This document shows positions 60,840 to 64,000 of a stretch of DNA of 64,000 nt, piece by piece (the first letter of the stretch is position 1; every line of letters starts with the position of its first letter). Below the pieces are notes generated by a model. That model saw only the letters and a list, made by a program, of their open reading frames with translations. It did not search any database and had not been told where the DNA came from. A program made the translations under genes and the position numbers. The DNA comes from JAAYUD01 sp963676865 (GTDB taxonomy: Bacteria > Bacteroidota > Bacteroidia > Bacteroidales > Bacteroidaceae). The stretch lies in assembly GCA_963676865.2 (NCBI GenBank), contig CAXXSS010000001.1, positions 3,224,001-3,288,000 of the forward strand, given 5' to 3'.

Positions 60840-61850
60840 ATGATTAGAAAAGTACAATTTGAAAGCCAAGACCGTCGCGAAAAACAGGTTCTCGCAGCTC
60901 TGAATGCAGTTGGCATTAAAGATATCGAAGAAGCAAATGCTATCTGCGATAAATATGGTCTCGATCCTTATAACACTTGCGAAGAAACTCAGCCTATTTG
61001 CTTCGAGAATGCTAAATGGGCTTACGTAGTAGGTTCTGCTATTGCTATCAAGAAGGGTTGCAAAACAGCTCCCGAAGCTGCTGAAGCTATTGGTGTGGGT
61101 CTTCAGGCATTTTGTATTCCCGGTTCTGTTGCCGACGATCGTAAAGTTGGTATCGGACATGGTAATCTGGCTGCCCGTTTGCTTCGCGAAGAGACAAAAT
61201 GTTTCTGCTTCTTGGCAGGTCACGAGTCTTTTGCTGCTGCCGAAGGCGCTATTAAGATTGCTGCCAAAGCCGACAAAGTTCGCCAAGAACCGCTTCGTTG
61301 TATCCTTAACGGACTGGGCAAAGATGCTGCACAAATTATTAGCCGTATCAACGGATTTACGTATGTAAAAACCGATTTCGATTACTTCACATCAGAATTG
61401 AAGGTAGTAGAAGAGATCAAATACAGCGATGGTCCTCGGGCTAAAGTTCGTTGCTATGGTGCCAATGATGTTCGCGAAGGTGTTGCCATTATGTGGAAAG
61501 AAGGCGTTGATGTATCTATCACGGGTAACTCAACCAATCCTACTCGTTTCCAACATCCTGTAGCCGGAACATACAAGAAAGAACGTGTACTTGCTGGCAA
61601 ACCTTACTTTTCGGTAGCTTCCGGTGGTGGTACGGGACGTACACTTCATCCCGACAATATGGCTGCCGGCCCTGCTTCTTATGGCATGACTGATACAATG
61701 GGCCGTATGCACAGCGACGCTCAGTTCGCCGGTTCTTCATCAGTTCCTGCTCACGTAGAGATGATGGGATTCTTAGGTATTGGCAACAACCCAATGGTAG
61801 GTTGCACAGTAGCTTGCGCCGTTGATGTATCAACAGCTCTCAGCAAATAA
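60840..61850 (+). CDS. GGGtGRT protein
   Basis: This 336-residue protein carries the family-naming motif GGGTGRT in FSVASGGGTGRTLHPDNMAA. Other conserved parts are KYGLDPYNTCEETQPICFEN, KVGIGHGNLAARLLREETKC and GNSTNPTRFQHPVAGTYKKE. The start at 60840 follows AAGGAGG, an unusually strong Shine-Dalgarno for this group of bacteria and a sign of high expression. The family is conserved in strict anaerobes but has no known function. It is co-transcribed with the NifU-like gene and followed by a terminator. Confidence 0.92.
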   Translation: MIRKVQFESQDRREKQVLAALNAVGIKDIEEANAICDKYGLDPYNTCEETQPICFENAKWAYVVGSAIAIKKGCKTAPEAAEAIGVGLQAFCIPGSVADDRKVGIGHGNLAARLLREETKCFCFLAGHESFAAAEGAIKIAAKADKVRQEPLRCILNGLGKDAAQIISRINGFTYVKTDFDYFTSELKVVEEIKYSDGPRAKVRCYGANDVREGVAIMWKEGVDVSITGNSTNPTRFQHPVAGTYKKERVLAGKPYFSVASGGGTGRTLHPDNMAAGPASYGMTDTMGRMHSDAQFAGSSSVPAHVEMMGFLGIGNNPMVGCTVACAVDVSTALSK

Positions 61851-61874
61851 TATTAGATTATTTTACATTCATAG

Positions 61875-61907
61875 GCTCCTATAACTCAATTAGTTATGGG
61901 AGCTTTT
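61875..61907 (+). terminator. Terminator of the GGGtGRT operon
   Basis: A 12-bp stem (61875-61886 with 61892-61903, one mismatch) with a short loop is followed by TTTT, 24 bp past the stop codon. Confidence 0.85.
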
Positions 61908-62193
61908 CGTTTTTATTAAAATGAAAAATATGTAACGATTATTTTATGTCTATTTTTCATATATCTGGTAAAATTATTTGCTATTAAGCAAACCTATTTG
62001 GATTCTAATATTTATTTCTTACTCCATGATATTATGCCAATGCCAATTTCAAAAAATGCTTGAATAATGGCGATTTTCTCATCAATCGTTGACCTAGATG
62101 CAGCCCATTTTGTGATTTTATAAAAACGGCTGCAACAAGTAGTGTAAATACATATAGTACAGGATGATATGCTCATTTTTTTAAGAAAAAATA
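61908..62193. other. Region upstream of the integrase
   Basis: No gene is seen. GCAGCC (62100-62105) and GGCTGC (62128-62133) form an inverted repeat that could bind a regulator or the recombinase. If the integrase marks the edge of an integrated element, its attachment site probably lies in this gap, but no second copy is inside the window. Confidence 0.4.
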
Positions 62194-63414
62194 ATGGAAA
62201 ATAATGGTACTATGGTCTATTTTTCGCTACGAGAAAGTAAGCAAAATAGAGAAGGTAAATCACCTATTGAAGTTTCAATATCTTTGAAAGGCGAAAGAAT
62301 CTATTTCAGTACAGGCAGAAAAGTGTCTGTAGACGATTGGAACAAATCTAAGCAGATGGTAAGAGGCAAAACCGATGAAGCTATTATTATCAATGATTTC
62401 TTGTCTCAGTTCAGAAATAAGATTTTTCAGAAAGAGATTGAATTGGTTAAGAATGGATATGTAGTGACGGTAAATTTATTAAAAGATGCGGTTCTTGATA
62501 GGGTTGAGTCCTTAAATCAAAAGACATTATTGACTCTTGTGCAAGAACATAATGAACAGAAGAAGCTCTTATTAGGCAATTCTGTAGCCCAGGCTACATA
62601 TTGGGCATTTGAATATTCTCTTCGTCTACTTACAGAGTTCATTACTTTTAAATATAAACGAAAGGATTTATATCTACATGAAATTTATTTAGGTTTTATT
62701 CAATCTTTTCATGTTTTCTTGTTGAGCAATAAAAAAATGGCTCAAAACACTTGTACCAAGCATCTTAAATTTTTGAAGAAAATAATGAATATGGCTGTTG
62801 CAAATGGTTATCTTTCATATAATATGCTCAATGTTTATAAAGTTGAACGGGAACCCGTCGAGATAGATTATCTCAATGAAGATGAGTTACGTAAGATTAT
62901 AAATTTTGATACTCCAATATTACGCTTTGAACGTGCTAGAGATATGTTTCTGTTTGGATGTTTTACGGGGCTTAGTTACATAGATATTAAAACATTGAGT
63001 ACAGAACATTTTGAAAAAGATAGTGAGGGTAGAATATGGATAAAAAAACGTAGAGTGAAAACAGGGGTCTTATCAAGAATTCCATTATTACCCATAGCGA
63101 AGCTTATTTTGGATAAATATAGAGGTGGTGATAAAGTGTTACCTATTCAAGATCCATCAGACATTAATAAATATTTAAAAGATATAGCTATTCTTTGTAA
63201 GATCAATAAGCATATTACTTTCCATACATCTAGGCATACATTTGCTACTACTGTTACATTATCAAATAATATATCTCTAGAGGTCGTGTCAAAAATGCTA
63301 GGGCATACAAATACCCGAATGACCACTCATTATGCAAAGTTGATAGACCGATGCATAGCCGAACAAATGGATAAGCTTGCGGATACATTTAGTGGAAATG
63401 GAGATAGTAAATAA
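62194..63414 (+). CDS. Tyrosine recombinase (integrase)
   Basis: The 406-residue protein has an Arm-type N-terminal region (VYFSLRESKQNREGKSPIEV), a SAM-like core-binding domain (residues ~105-205) and a catalytic domain with LSTEHF, RVKTGVLSRIPLLPIA, HTSRHTFATTVTLS and the nucleophile Tyr in GHTNTRMTTHYAKLIDR. At the place of the first catalytic Arg the sequence reads GCFTGLSYIDIK, with Ser instead. This is common in Bacteroidetes integrases. It probably drives an integrative element or prophage that continues to the right. Confidence 0.92.
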   Translation: MENNGTMVYFSLRESKQNREGKSPIEVSISLKGERIYFSTGRKVSVDDWNKSKQMVRGKTDEAIIINDFLSQFRNKIFQKEIELVKNGYVVTVNLLKDAVLDRVESLNQKTLLTLVQEHNEQKKLLLGNSVAQATYWAFEYSLRLLTEFITFKYKRKDLYLHEIYLGFIQSFHVFLLSNKKMAQNTCTKHLKFLKKIMNMAVANGYLSYNMLNVYKVEREPVEIDYLNEDELRKIINFDTPILRFERARDMFLFGCFTGLSYIDIKTLSTEHFEKDSEGRIWIKKRRVKTGVLSRIPLLPIAKLILDKYRGGDKVLPIQDPSDINKYLKDIAILCKINKHITFHTSRHTFATTVTLSNNISLEVVSKMLGHTNTRMTTHYAKLIDRCIAEQMDKLADTFSGNGDSK

Positions 63415-63455
63415 ATATTCGCTCTTTGTAACGGTATGAGTTACAAGAATAAGAA

Positions 63456-63480
63456 AGGCTGGATCTTTACGACCCAGCCT
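63456..63480. terminator. Hairpin between convergent genes
   Basis: AGGCTGG (63456-63462) pairs with CCAGCCT (63474-63480) between the integrase and the convergent partial gene. TTCTT follows on the minus strand; CATTTT on the plus strand. Confidence 0.6.
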
Positions 63481-63497
63481 CATTTTGCCACCATTTG

Positions 63498-64000
63498 CTA
63501 TTTTGCATCCGATAGCATTTTCAACGTGTCAAACTCTGTAAGTGTTTTTAAATCATATACAGGCTCTTTCATCTCCTGAAAGAGGTCTGAATATTCATCT
63601 TTCACTTCTTTTTCAATGACCCTTTGAGTTCTACGAACTCCATCAAAAGCAACATGTGTTGCGATTGTAAAAGGGTCTAACTTCAAAGACTGGCACTCTT
63701 TACAGTACCGTTTACTATCCAGCAAGCGAGCCGTTCTACTTACATATTCAGAAAGGAATTGCTCTTTTGTGTAAGACGCAGATTGAGCACTTAGAGCCTT
63801 CTCTATTGCCTCCCGTTTCGTTTTGGGAGAACGATCCAATTGAACATTGAAAGTCGATCTCGCTTTTTCTAAAACTGCATCAAAGGGAGACTTTGACTTG
63901 GATCTAGTCCTCTTTACAGATTTTACACCAGCTGAATATTCAGCGTTAACACTTGCAGCATTGGCTGCGTTGACTGTTGTAGCTTTAGCTACTTGTACAT
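63498..64000 (-). CDS. Unrecognised protein, 5' end outside the window
   Basis: The minus-strand frame stays open from its stop at 63498 to the right edge, so at least 166 residues are encoded. The visible N-terminal part is rich in Ala, Val, Asn and Lys/Arg (AANAASVNAEYSAGVKSVKR). The middle has a basic, helical SPKTKREAIEKALSAQSAS, and a CKEC pair is at SKRYCKECQSLKLDPF. The C-terminus is acidic. I do not recognise the family. It faces the integrase and should belong to the same element. Confidence 0.7.
   Translation of the reverse strand, partial: VQVAKATTVNAANAASVNAEYSAGVKSVKRTRSKSKSPFDAVLEKARSTFNVQLDRSPKTKREAIEKALSAQSASYTKEQFLSEYVSRTARLLDSKRYCKECQSLKLDPFTIATHVAFDGVRRTQRVIEKEVKDEYSDLFQEMKEPVYDLKTLTEFDTLKMLSDAK

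Overview
The window looks like chromosome from a member of the Bacteroidales, most likely Bacteroides or a close relative. The evidence is the many upstream -7 boxes of the form TAnnTTTG (often with TTTG or TTG 19-20 bp further upstream), few Shine-Dalgarno sequences, an Oar-like TonB-dependent receptor, an HU-HIG DNA-binding protein, DUF4251 and GGGtGRT proteins, and IS families common in that order. The species cannot be fixed from the sequence alone.

Layout. 1-18.3 kb is mostly housekeeping and accessory metabolism: nadB-nadA (NAD synthesis), an HU-HIG protein, a MarR regulator next to a four-part sulfur-transfer fusion enzyme, a nitroreductase, a fructokinase, a GH31 alpha-glycosidase, a nucleotidyltransferase-MATE pair, an AraC regulator, a TetR regulator with a DUF2271 lipoprotein/outer-membrane-protein operon, and an AraC regulator divergent from a YjdF (DUF2992) gene. 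18.3-27.3 kb is AT-rich and accessory. It holds a PPOX/zinc-ribbon protein, a MITE-like repeat, a nested inverted repeat, a SIR2-HerA-KTSC cassette (probable anti-phage defence), an acyltransferase, and a Schlafen-type AlbA_2 / EFR1 ferredoxin pair. 27.8-34.2 kb has tRNA-Lys, a TonB-dependent receptor, an unrecognised lipoprotein and ribE. 34.3-36.1 kb is a second copy of the MITE-like repeat, split by an IS3-family element. 36.9-45.4 kb has glnS, DedA, SLBB and HNH-like genes, a UDP-xylose pathway (ugd, UDP-glucuronate decarboxylase, HAD phosphatase) and an amino-acid permease. 45.4-51.5 kb is rich in insertions: an IS5-family element just upstream of a phosphatase gene, two near-identical putative small RNAs flanking a DUF4251 gene, and an outer-membrane gene split by an ISL3-type element that is itself split by IS982. 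51.6-61.9 kb is housekeeping again: tRNA-Arg, glgB, DUF2461, a beta-barrel protein, a LysM protein, uvrA, and the NifU-like/GGGtGRT pair. At 62.2 kb a tyrosine recombinase probably marks the edge of an integrated element that continues past the right end.

The most notable items are the SIR2-HerA operon with a third KTSC gene and two tandem promoters; the MITE-like repeat with ~35-bp terminal inverted repeats and a strong central hairpin; the paired small RNAs around 47.4 and 48.1 kb; the three matching operator palindromes around the TetR gene; and the nested insertion whose host gene can be rejoined in frame. All calls come from reading the sequence; no database search was run.
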